Shown piece by piece: positions 34,641-45,596 of a stretch of 64,000 bases of DNA. This DNA comes from Casuarina equisetifolia (taxonomy: Eukaryota; Streptophyta; Magnoliopsida; Fagales; Casuarinaceae). The notes under the pieces are model-generated. The model made no database searches. It was not told the origin of the DNA and worked only from the letters and a program-made list of their open reading frames with translations. How positions within the stretch are numbered: position 1 is the first letter of the stretch; every line of letters begins with the position of its first letter. Position numbers and translations under genes: made by a program. The stretch is taken from assembly GCA_028551475.1 (NCBI GenBank), contig CM052354.1, positions 29,225,258 through 29,289,257 of the forward strand. The letters are read 5' to 3'.

Positions 34641-36635
34641 AGACCATCTTTATGAAGGGACATAAGTGAGGAACATTGACTGGAGCTTACCTTTGGAAGA
34701 CAATTGCCAGATTTTGTCATTTCCTTTGGTAAGAACCCTAACTTCTCGCAATCTTAGATGTTGAAAATTTCTATGTAAAGGGAAGACGAAGAAACTTCAA
34801 TGCGTCCAAAGCATAAGTGGTGAGTGTCTTCAACAAAGGCAAGTCCTCTAACAAAACCTTACACTCGTAGAATATGAACCCTTGGAGTGAAGCCACCAGC
34901 TACGTGCATTCCTCAATCTCAAGTTCAACTAAAGAAGGTGTACGGGAAAACTTCCAATTAGCTTAGGATAACTATCAACACAAAGCTTCTAAAGTGGAGG
35001 AAAAGCTCCAATTACATTCTTGGCTTCAAACAAAACACATGCCTCTCACTTCTCCATCCACTTAAAACTTAGATCTTTTAGGAATTTGAATGGTGTAACT
35101 AAAGAATAATCAATGTAATAAAATCCATCACCCACTAAAACAACTTCGTTAAACCCAAAAATAGAGAGAATCTCTACAAGTGGTAACTTCGAAAGTTTGG
35201 CAAGTTCTTACAATATGTATACTCTTCAAGCTTAATAGATACTAATTTAGAGAAGGCTACCTTAGCTTGTTTCACAATTCTTTACCACAATTGGACCAAA
35301 TATGGAGCTCTCTCAAGTTTGTTTAAGGTTGGAGATTATAGAGTACCATCTCACCTTCAGAATTATCAATATCCTTATAAAAATCTCATTTCAGTTTCAA
35401 CTTGTTGAGACACTTTTTACTTGTCATTTGGAGTCCCATAATCAAAAGCAATCCCTGAAGATTTGTAAGTTCCCCTAACTTCACAATACAACGCCCACCA
35501 ATATTGCCAAAAATGAATTGTGCCAAAATCTTGAGACATTTCAACATGCCAAATTGCATTGGCTTATCTTTTATGCTTGTCTCATTAACTTCAAGATAAT
35601 GTAAATTAATTAGTTTTCACATATCTTTAGATAATGCAACAAGACTTCCACACTTTGAAAAATTCAATATGTGTAGCTTACATAACTCACATATAGAATT
35701 AAAAAATTTTGTAATCTAGTAGAAGACAAATCCAAGTATCATAGATGTTTGACCTTTCTAATTGAATCTAGTAATGCAATCATGTTCTTGTAATTGGGTG
35801 GAGAGAGCATACGTAAGCATTTTAGCATCAGTAATAATTCGTCGATTGAATGGTAAAAAAGTGTGCAACTTCTTAGCTCTACAAAGAAACTCAAATTTCT
35901 TGAAACCCTCAAAATTCTGTCATATGACAAATCGCAAACCTTATTTAATTTTTCATCTAGACAATTATCATCCAACCTTACTATAAGTTGTCCAAACACA
36001 AATGTTGCTAAATCATTCATTATAAATGAGGATTTATTATCACTTGATCATTGGAATATTGATCTTGATACTAGAGCAGAAAAATAATTATCACCAAATT
36101 CTTCTATTGTCTTGCCTCCAAATTCATGTAAGAAACCTTCTCCCATCCATAATAAGACTAAGTTATTCTTTTCAAAAGCACAATTTTTTAGAAATATTGA
36201 ACAATAAGCAAAACAACCCTTTATTTGTGATAGAAAATATTTGTAACTTAACTTCAAAGTAGAAATAATATTTATTTTTTCTATAATTCACTTTTCAATA
36301 TTTTATTCCACTCTTTATCAAATTTAAATCTTAATAGAGTTCCAATTGTCTTAATAGCTAAAGGAAGACCATGACACTTTTATACAATCTATCAACCTAA
36401 CTTTTCTAGCTATCAACTTGCCTTAGAGTAATCATCATAAAAATGCAAGTCTTGTAAATAATAACCTGTAATTTTTGTCTATTAATTTATATAAATAATA
36501 AATTGAAGTCGAACTCGCACGCATGGTTGGTGCATCTTCATCATCGCGTGTTGTTACAATAATCCCACTTCCTTTTACCCCTAATTTTAAAGGTTTGTGC
36601 AAATTCTCCCAACGGTCAAAATTCTAATTCCAAAC
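34641..36635 (-). pseudogene. CC-NB-LRR resistance gene pseudogene (NB-ARC and LRR)
   Basis: The minus strand from about 36635 reads NB-ARC motifs in order: GSGIIVTTRDDED (RNBS-B), YYLYKLIDKNYRLLF (RNBS-C), KCHGLPLAIKTIGTLLRF (GLPLA, about 36345-36395), GCFAYCSIFLKNCAFEK (RNBS-D) with VLLWMGEGFL, then MNDLATFVFGQ (MHD-like region, about 36010) and LRRs (LINLHYLEVNETSIKD, KLGELTNLQGLLL). Frames change and stops intervene, and no CC domain or P-loop is visible upstream. The LRR region is cut by the copia element at 34640, and the remainder lies at 21540-21664. The family senses pathogen effectors inside the cell. This one is dead. Confidence 0.85.
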
Positions 36636-37118
36636 ATTATGCCATATTTTGTTATTCTTTGATTAAACCAAAAGACTACAAAGACTTACTTAAAATATTT
36701 CTTACTGTCACACTGCCTCCAAGAAGGGGAGTTTTAAGATCTGCTTTGTTAAACAACTAGTTAATGATGGTTAACGCGTGAAACACCTGAACTGGGTTTC
36801 CTTACCTATAATCATATAAACTGCCACATTTTCTTTCGGCTTTTCCCCGCCAATCCGTCTTTTCAACTCTCTCATAATCAGTCTCGCGTGCTGGATTTTT
36901 CAACTCCAGCACAAAAAGCACCTCCAAGCATTCGCTGAACTTGAATGCCAGGTCAAGTCACATGATGTTGAGCCATTACCACTGAAAGAAAAGGAAACCA
37001 TAAGAAAAAGCAAATAGCAGACCAGATGTCAATTGGTTTTGAAAATGAGAGAAAAGAAAACAGCACCAACGGATCCCTGTTGGTTGTGCAAATGTAACCG
37101 AAAGTCACAGCTTTTTTA
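36636..37118 (-). other. 3' flank of the third receptor-kinase copy, duplicated block
   Basis: Non-coding. It matches 3697-4360 apart from the TRIM-derived element present only there; at 36749-36753 it carries the single TTAAA empty site. Likely the 3' UTR and spacer of the receptor-kinase gene. Confidence 0.65.
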
Positions 37119-39584
37119 TCAGAAGATTAGAACGACATCATAATGTTGTAGTTTGAATATGAAACAGCCTTTGGAAATGAGCATACCAACCCAAAAATGT
37201 GTAGCACACACAATAGCTTCCTCGTCGAGCCTTAAATTTTGGTCAGCACTCTCTTGCAACTGTAATGCAAACTCTAGGTCTCGTACCACATCATTCATGG
37301 AGGGCCGCTTGGTTCCATTATCTTGCAGACAATTCACTGCAATCTCAACAAATTTCATCAAACACTTCGGCACTATTTCACCATTTAATGACGGATCAAC
37401 AATTTGATTAGTCGTGCCATTGCGATAGCAATCTGGCACCCACTCTGCTAGGCCGACCACTTGCATTTCTGTAGTGTGGATTATGGGTGGTTTCCCATAC
37501 AAAATTACACCAAATGAGTACACATCTGACTTTTGAGTCAATTGTTGACGTCGAAAGTATTCTGGGTCTAGATACCTAAAAGTACCCTTGACTATGGTAC
37601 CCTTGACTATGGTGCTCGCATGGGCATTGGTTGTGCTAGGGCCCATTCCTGATAGTCCGAAATCAGAAACCTTTGCCACCCATTTCTCATCCAACAAAAT
37701 ATTAGTCGTCTTCACATCGCGATGAATGATCACATGCTTCGTGCCCGTATGAAGATAGCTCAACCCATGGGCCGTGCCGATGCAAATCTCGAGTCGTTGC
37801 TTCCAAGTAAGAGATGGATGATTGGTGTTGCAAAGATGATCACGGAGGGTCCCGCGGGCCATGTAATCATAGACGAGGATCATTTCATCGCCTTCGTCAC
37901 AGCATCCAATCAACGAAACAAGATGGCGGTGGCGAAGCCGAGAGAGCATCTCAATTTCGGTCTCGAACTCGTGGACCCCTTGTTGAGATCCGGGCTTCAG
38001 TCGCTTGATCGCAACTAGGCCAGCCCCACAGTCGATGAACCCTTTGTACACATTACCAAACCCTCCCACGCCAATTATGAGAGCTTGGTCGAAGTCGTTG
38101 TTCGCTGCCTTAATCTGAGTCAATGAAAAGTGAGGACAAAGATGAGCCCGTGCTGATGACCTGCGGGTCCTCACTGAGTTGATTGAAGAACGGCCCTCTT
38201 TGGCGCTCTTGCCCCAGTGGCAATTCAAGAAGCGCAAGAGTCGCAATAACAGAACGAGGCCAAAAATTCCACCGATGGCCGCAACTAATCTTGTCCTGTT
38301 ATGCTTCGGCTTCCTTGGGAATGGGTAGCGACTGGGTTCGGCAAGATTACCCTCTAAGCCGCTTGTTTTAAAGATTTCAATGCCGTTTAAGGTCCCATCT
38401 ACTTGGACATCGAGGTTCGTTTTCTTCTTATCTTCTTCGCTGAGCATCCATTCGTTCTCATCTTCTTTGTTGAGCATCAAGAAGGCATAGTCCCTCTATA
38501 CCGGAACATTATTTCCTCCACTCCATCTTCTCACGTCAGCAGCTTTCTCAGCAATTTGATCTGCTAAGAAAATACGGAACACTTCTTCATTTATACCAAC
38601 AATCTGCGGCCGTAACTCGCAGAAATGTAACCTAACCAGGTAAACAAACCCAAATTCTATGGGGAAGGACCAACTGAGGTTGTATCTACTTTTGACAGTT
38701 GAGTTGCTCCCTGTGGTAACGGCTGTCCAATAAACTTCTCCCGGTGCAGTGTACGCAGGTAACTTGGAAAATTTTAATTCAGCAGATGAGTTTAATAACT
38801 CAGAGACTTGTTCAACATTATCGTAAATGTAGAAAACATCCTCATCCCAACTTCGGAACATGCCGGTGTCTTTCCCGGGTGAGACGGAGGGGCCTCCAAC
38901 GTTTATTCTGAATATCGTCTGCAAAGCAGTTTCGTCTTCCAAGCGGTACCGGTTCCGCTGGCCAACGAAAGATACTCCTTCATCGTCAGGGAACTGTAAT
39001 AGAGATAAGGAAGCATGGAAAATATTTCAATTCCGTTGATAAAAGCATATGAATATTCGCCGCTTGGAGTAAAGGTTATGTTCAACATCTGATTCTCCTT
39101 AAAGCTGACACAGTATTCTTTGACCTCCCAAGGATAAAGTTCGTCGGCTGGGAAGTTGCTGAGAAGAATAAAACGACCGGCCTTGACAGAGAGTGTGGCA
39201 TTAGAGTCAGAAAATATGGGGTAGCCACCTGCATAGAAGTAGATTCGAATGAACTTTTCGCCGGCTGAGACCGGGAACGTGTAGGTGAATGAGGAGCGAG
39301 AGATCCGAGCACCCTTGTAGGGTGCTTTTTTGGCTATGGGTTCGCCTGAATCGGTGTAGATAGTTTCGGATTTCTGGTTTTGTGATTGTTCCGGCCGGAA
39401 GTAACTCGAATTAACGTCTCCAATCCAGAACCTATCGTCCATGCCACTTGAATTTCCAAAGGAGCCGCAGGCGAGAAGTAAATAATCACCTGGCTTGTAA
39501 AGAGGCGACGAATCACCGGCAACGGTGCTTCTCAGGTGGTACAGAAAGAAAGAAGGCTAGGTAGAGAAGACTTCGGTTCCACAT
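37119..39584 (-). pseudogene. CrRLK1L receptor kinase pseudogene, third copy
   Basis: ATG at 39582-39584. A 4-nt duplication in the signal peptide (GAAAGAAAGAAGG where the other copy has GAAAGAAGG, about 39545-39555) shifts the frame. A 1-nt deletion near 38988 shifts it again after YLYYSS, and TAG at 38496-38498 replaces a Tyr of NVPVYRDY. Downstream the kinase part (37119-38480) is open: [35 protein letters not shown]. In the activation segment TIVKG is duplicated (15 nt, about 37587-37616), and about four codons are missing at VILYGKPPI. The open kinase half could only be expressed from an internal start; I call it a pseudogene. Confidence 0.85.
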
Positions 39585-39599
39585 GGTAGCAGGGAGAGA

Positions 39600-39654
<55 letters not shown>

Positions 39655-39730
39655 GAATCGTTGATTTTGTTTTGTTGCCCGTGTTGAGCACTATTTTGAC
39701 ACGAATCGACCTTTTTTATGGATACGGGGC
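39585..39730 (-). promoter_or_regulatory. 5' flank of third receptor-kinase copy with (GA)n
   Basis: A long GA microsatellite (39592-39652) lies directly upstream of the ATG, followed by the block GAATCGTTGATTTTGTTTTG and TTGACACGAATCGACC shared with the other copies. Confidence 0.55.
39592..39652. repeat. (GA)n microsatellite
   Basis: About 60 bp of almost uninterrupted GA dinucleotides in the presumed leader of the third receptor-kinase copy. Confidence 0.95.
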
Positions 39731-41482
39731 AATAAAGTTTTGTATTAAAAAAACAATATAACCTGTGATGTATCGGACGTGCATGAATGGTCTCTTTCTT
39801 TAACGAAAATTTTTTAGGAGAGGGACCTTAAATTTTCATATGATTCACATTGGAGTTAATTCTTTTTTAACCTAAATTAAGTTTAGAAATAAGTTTGCTC
39901 TTCACCCATAAAGGATTAAACTTTGATTGTGAAAAATATCGGATGGTAAAATCTCACAATAAAAATGAAAATGCTTATAATTTGTCTTATAAGTTTAAAT
40001 AATCTATCACTTCAATAAAACCTTTTGAAAATAGATAAACCTAACATTTTAAGGGATTAGTTTGTTTTACCACTAATATAATCATTTTTTATACTTTTGT
40101 GACTTATGTGACTTATGTAGATATCATTTAGTTCTTGGGATTATATAAGTCCACCCTAAAATTTCTTGGATCTAATTTATAAAAATAAATTTCTTCTTAA
40201 AAATCTTAATTCAAGAGTCTAGGTCTCTCCTCTTTATATTTTTTGTCCCTCATAATCCTCATGTAATCTTATCTAGAATCCTACAATAAAACTAAGAGCA
40301 TGGTCCCAATCAAGACTCCAATTAATTTCTTTTCTTTTCTTTGGGCATGTGGCAGCTTGATTGGACCTAATTTGTCAACAATGCCATGAGAAATTAGCCC
40401 CTTTGTCTGCAAACTCTATTTCTTCATCTGTTTGACATTGGAATGGATTGCCTCCATTCTATATAGAAAAAAAAAAAAAAGGGACTAAAAGAATGAAAAA
40501 GTTGCTACGTTAATGTTGATATTGATGTTGTTAGAGATGAAAGAAGGCTTGACATGTTCCCAATTGCCAAGTGGACAGCCCCATCGGAGGACATTGGACC
40601 GCTTGATGTAAGAGAGAATAGTCAAAGAAACTTAGATGCTAATTTCTTCCTCTTTCCCCACATAAGTTAGGTATTGATTTCTACCACCCTTACATGCATT
40701 GATTTATCCTCTTTCCGCAGAGCGCGCAGAATAGCCGAAGAGAAAGGGAAAAATGCCATATGTTGTCGATTCTCGCTGGAAAAGCAGGAAACCATGTAAA
40801 ACATTTGGAGGTTTTTATACAAAATAAAACGGAAAATTAATAGTGTTTGGGATAACTTGAAAGTAGCAATTACCTAATCTGAGAAAAAAAAGATTAAATT
40901 ATGAAAAGTTCTTAGGCTATAGTTTTTATATTTACAGTGATAATAGTTACTGAACTAATTTCGAGAAGAAATTCTTAGAACTCAATATGAACCCTAGTAG
41001 AAAAATGCAAAAGACAATAAAGGAAGAAATATTCCTGATTTCAATGAATTGTACATATAAAAGTGTTCTATCTTATAGGGGGAAAAGAAAACACCTAAGC
41101 TAGGAAAGTGAAATGGAAATCAATGGCAATTTGAGCTGCCATGAATATAGTCAAACGTTTATGAATGTGGAAAACATTTGAAAAAATTGAATACAAATGA
41201 AATCAAGGTTTGTGAGTTTGAGAAGTGTTTCAAATCAAGGCTTTGAAAACCTCCTTTCTCATTCCACTGATTGAGTTGGGAAATGGATTTTTAGCGGGAC
41301 ATACGTGGTTTTGTCAAGTAAAAGCTTGAGGATGATGTATTTGAACAGTGTAATGTGGATTATTTTTGGACAGTCTAGCGTGGATAAGTGAAGCTAATGT
41401 GTTTGTGCCATATGGGGTTGACGTGGAACACGGCAAACATTTCAAGACCTAAATTTAATAATAATGATATAGTTTTCTTTAC

Positions 41483-41538
<56 letters not shown>

Positions 41539-41965
41539 GCTAGATGAAGAGCTAAATACAAAAAATCTTATTACAAATAATGGGCTTAAGCTCTCATCTA
41601 CCATGAGCTATATTTGTATATCTAGTATTCTTAGTTAAGCTGAAAATTTATGCAAATCAAATACTTTGAGTTTGAGTAGCAAATATAAGTATTGTCAATT
41701 ACAAAAGGCCTTGGTAAAAATGTTAGGAGTCCGAACGTGGTAAAAGATAATTATTCCATTTACATATTTTTTACTCACATAGTAACAATTAATCTCAATA
41801 TTTTTGCGTATAAATTTTTTTAAGAATTTTAAATAAATCTTGTGAAGAAAAAATGTTTTCTGAATGGTTTTCAAATCTTTGTAAATAATTTGCAACACAT
41901 GAACATATTTCGAATGTTTGCACATATTACTGTCATCTCAGCATCTCTTCTTTACCAAATATTCC
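39731..41965. other. AT-rich spacer
   Basis: No gene recognised. It holds a long (AT)n run (41487-41535) and an A-run near 40470. Confidence 0.5.
41487..41535. repeat. (AT)n microsatellite
   Basis: About 48 bp of pure AT dinucleotides. Confidence 0.95.
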
Positions 41966-42480
41966 TTCATTCATCAAATACAATCTCAGTTTTCCTTTCT
42001 CTCCGTGAAAAGAGATTTGTAACTTCTCATACTAGCCAAAAAAAAAAAAAAACTAGAGGGATATAAGAGAATTATAGTAAAAGGCGATACAAATCTCTTT
42101 TAGGTCAAATTTTGTTTTTCTGTACAAATCTGCATCAACATTTCATCTTACTTTGCTTCCGTTTCTGTGTTTTCCTTGTGGCGATGGCGTTGGGCTAAAG
42201 CCCAACTTCCTAGTGTTGGCAACCACGGCATTCGAGTCAGACCCGCGATTTCCTGGTTTAGCCTTTTAATTTAAGAGCATCTTGCTTCTCACGTTGGGCC
42301 AACCACCAAAATTGTGAGCAATTTGAATAAAAGTCATTCTTGGCCCAATTTTTAACTCATGAAAGTGGAAGAGTCAATGGATTTTCAAAACCCGCCTTGC
42401 TAATAGTAGTTTTCAGCGAGTTTTTATTAACATTTTGGCAAATAAGAGAGAATGAATAGTTGTTGAACTGGCTTGATTGT
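41966..42480 (+). repeat. Dispersed duplicated block D, copy 2
   Basis: Matches 9480-10020 over most of its length (ACAATCTCAGTTTTCCTTTC, GCATTCGAGTCAGACCC, TTAAGAGCATCTTGCTTCTC, TAGTAGTTTTCAG). Function and origin unknown. Confidence 0.65.
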
Positions 42481-42789
42481 AGCTTTTGTCTTACTTCCCT
42501 ATAAGTCAAAAGCTAGCCTTACGACCAAAAGCAAGGTTGAAGCGGACCTGCTTTCCCGGGGATAGGCATCGATTTGCTTAACTCAGACCCATGTGAGGAG
42601 ATGGAGATGGGCCGCGGGCCTTCCTAAGCGCTCTGTAAGTTTTCAAGCCCAGTTACTTTCCAACAGCTAAATGAGTTTCTCGAAATTTATGACAACATCT
42701 AAAAGGTTGATTTGAAAAGTTTAATATTAGAAAAATATAATATATTTTAGAAATCATTTTAGTTAATTTTTTAATTATAAAAATGATAC
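42481..42789. other. Spacer
   Basis: No gene recognised. It is relatively GC-rich at 42530-42640 compared with surroundings. Confidence 0.35.
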
Positions 42790-44110
42790 ATGCACTAAAA
42801 ATGTGTTGAAACGCAGTATTTGTTATTAGATTCTTAATATTGTTTTTTGGTAATTGTCCTTACTCCCCTTATTTTAGTTAATTTTTGAATTAGAAAAATA
42901 ATAAATGCAATTAAAAATGTGTTGAAATGAATATTTGTGATTAGATTCTCAGTATTGTTCTTTGGTAATTGTCCCTACTTCCCTTATCTTAGTTAATTTT
43001 TGAATTAGAAAAATAACAAATGCAATTAAAAATGTGTTGAAACGAGTATTTGTGATTAGATTCTCAATATTTTTCTTTGATAATTGTCCCTATTTCCCTT
43101 ATCTTGTTTTTTATTTGCTTAAAGAACCTTTTATAATAATGATGTCTAAAATATGGTTTTTTGAAAGCAACAAAATTTAAACACAAACTGTATTGGAACA
43201 ATCATTGCCACTGTTGAAGTTGCAATCTACTCTTATGTTAAGGCCAAGATGGAGGAAGACAAATGAATAAGTATTTCCATTTAAACTTACAAGAAACAAA
43301 AGGATCATTGATCTTAATTATTTTTTATTTTTTTAAGCCCTAGCAGCAAGGTAAAATATCACGAGGAGAAAAAGAGTCTTGGACCTAGGGAAATTTTGTT
43401 GTAAATTTATAAATATTTTCTTATCATTTACCCATAAAAGAAAAAAAGAATGTATCCTATTATTTTCATGCAAGTTGTTCTTTCTTTTGATCAATTTCCT
43501 TTGATTTAAGAGACAAACAATAGCTAATTTGCAATCATTCTATAAATAAAAATAATGAATCACTTTTGTTTATCACAAATTATACTAAACTTCAAAAAAG
43601 TTAACATAACATAATAATACCCAAATACTCAGAAGTACTACTTTCCAACTGATCTAGCTTTGATCCTTAATTTTTGCTCTAGTTACTATAATCATTCTAT
43701 ATTGTATATACATAGAAACACAAATTACAAACATATTCAATTTTATACACATTTTACCTACTAATAAATTTTTAAAAGACTAGTCATTTGTCATTAGCAC
43801 TATAACCATCTCTTCAATCCCATCTTGTTTTCTATGGTAATGTATGACAAATATCAAATTTTTATGTCTCATTACTTAAATGTGAAGAAAAAATTCATGG
43901 GGACTTAATCCACCAAGAAATGTTAGAACGAGAGGGACGCACTAAAATTTAGAGTATATTTTTTTTTCTTTTGTTACGGACAAGTTTTAGAAGAAGTAAA
44001 CTTTCTAATATCCATTATTAATACCTCATATAGAATTAAAAATTGAATATATTAAAGACATGTAAACTTATAAAATAGCTTATTGATTATAGAAACTTAT
44101 TGGTTGCAAT
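42790..44110 (+). pseudogene. Triose-phosphate/phosphate translocator relic, copy 4, with triplicated exon-intron end
   Basis: The end of the penultimate exon (AATGTGTTGAAACG then AGTATTTGTGATTAGATTCTC) and start of the intron occur three times in tandem (about 42798-42880, 42915-42995, 43030-43110; period about 115 bp). The last exon follows at about 43165-43267: SNKI, a TAA, TQ, a frame break, then IGTIIATVEVAIYSYVKAKM and EEDK before TGA. The flank to about 44110 matches 7286-8050. It is dead, and the 5' exons are missing. Confidence 0.7.
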
Positions 44111-44554
44111 ACAAAGAAAGGCATTTTCAAAATGTTACAAATATCTTGTATATAAAATGAAGGGTGAGTAACTACATTGTATTCAAATACATTACATTAG
44201 CCCAATGATTAAACAAGTGGCTACCATAGTGGAAAAGTAAACATGGATATTTACCCATTTTTGCCATTTCTACTTATTATTTTAGGGATCACATCCTTTG
44301 GTCACATGCAAGTAGACGTTGTGATCCTAAATTTTACTTATTGCATGCACAAGTAAACATTGAGAACTTATTGATCGTCTTCAAACTTTCTAAGCTCTTG
44401 CCAAATCTTTCGCCAACGACCACCTATAAGTTCCATTTTCTATAAATTTATTAATCTTCTAGAGGCATTTTAAAAAGTCATAAAATTGTATTCTTAGGGC
44501 TTGGAGGTATTATGTTCCTTCTAGATTTGTGAAAAAGCTTTGGAGTTTCCGACG
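44111..44554. other. Spacer
   Basis: Nothing recognised. Confidence 0.35.
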
Positions 44555-44790
44555 ATGTTGGAATAAAGCCCAAAATACACCAACCCACTCCACTCCAGCA
44601 AAAACCTAATGGAGGGGAAAAGTTATCAGACCCAGGATTACCAGCCGTGGCTCTTTAATTTTAGAGCATCTTGCTTCTCACGCTGGGCCAACAACTAAAC
44701 TTGTAAGCAATTTGAATAAAATTCATTCTACTCCCAAATTGTGACACATGAAAGTGAAAGATTCAAAATTTGGGCTCAAATAAGGCTTTG
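44555..44790 (+). repeat. Dispersed duplicated block D, copy 3 (short)
   Basis: Shares GACGATGTTGGAATA, TCAGACCCAGGATTACC and AGAGCATCTTGCTTCTCACG with the copies at 9650 and 42180. Confidence 0.6.
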
Positions 44791-45215
44791 ATCCAACATT
44801 AAAGTAGAGAGAGATAGAAGCCGAGATCTTAAAAGATCCAGAATTTGGGCTAACCCAACATGTCTCAGGCTTTGTGAAGCCCAATCAACAACCGGGTTAG
44901 CGGGAAAACAAAACCGGGGCCCACAACAACACAAACCACAAACACAAACTCGATCGGATCGTGTCACCCCACCGATCCGAAACAACCCAAACCACAAACA
45001 AACTTCAGAACCGAAACGCTATGCTATACTCAAACAACAAAATTTAAAAATAAAAAAAGAAAAAAAAAAAAAAAGCAAAAGAAAGAAGCAATAAAAAAGC
45101 TTCATCAAAATTAAACCACCGGCGAGCGAGCGAGTCGAACCCCTTGACTCGTTGATTTTGTTTTATACCCCACGTAGAGGCCTGCCTTGACACGAACACA
45201 CCGTTGATTAAAAAG
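44790..45215 (-). promoter_or_regulatory. Orphan CrRLK1L 5' flank next to the RLT gene
   Basis: Matches the upstream flank of the second receptor-kinase copy (15040-15300): GAGATCTTAAAAGATCC, CTAACCCAACATGTC, CCCAATCAACAAC, AAACCACCGGCGAGCGAGC and GACTCGTTGATTTTG. No receptor-kinase body exists at lower coordinates. It now lies divergently about 400 bp upstream of the RLT start codon. Confidence 0.6.
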
Positions 45216-45596
45216 CACAGAAAAGAAACCAAAGATTTAAAAAAAAAAAAAAAAAAGGAATTATGGAAGGTGGAATTAGACTCAAGAGAAGAGACTGTTA
45301 TGATTTTGCCTTTTCGTGTTTTTCGTATGTTCTTTTAGTATTATTATTATTCTTCTTCCTATTCTTTCTTAGCAATCCAATTGACATTTATTATCGGTTG
45401 TATTTTTATTTGCTTCTCGATCATGATAATCCTCCCTTATTCTTCCTTGACTTTTACGTATTTAGTCTTCGGGAGGAGTTTTAGCGGCTCATAAATCGTG
45501 TTCTTGGGTTTTTGGGGTCTTCTGTTCTTTCTGGATCCGTGAAATCTCTAGGGTTTCGTGGGGGCTGTAGCCTTCTGATCTCGATCGTCTTCCCCC
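45216..45596 (+). promoter_or_regulatory. 5' leader and proximal promoter of the RLT gene
   Basis: A poly-A stretch (about 45239-45256) is followed by a pyrimidine-rich region and CTAGGGTTTCG (about 45549), a common element of plant 5' leaders (telo-box-like AGGGTTT). The transcription start was not located. Confidence 0.4.

Noticed and set aside
37722-38018. Plus-strand open frames across the kinase domain
   Set aside because: Antisense shadows of the conserved kinase coding sequence; similar shadows occur over the same motifs in the other copies.
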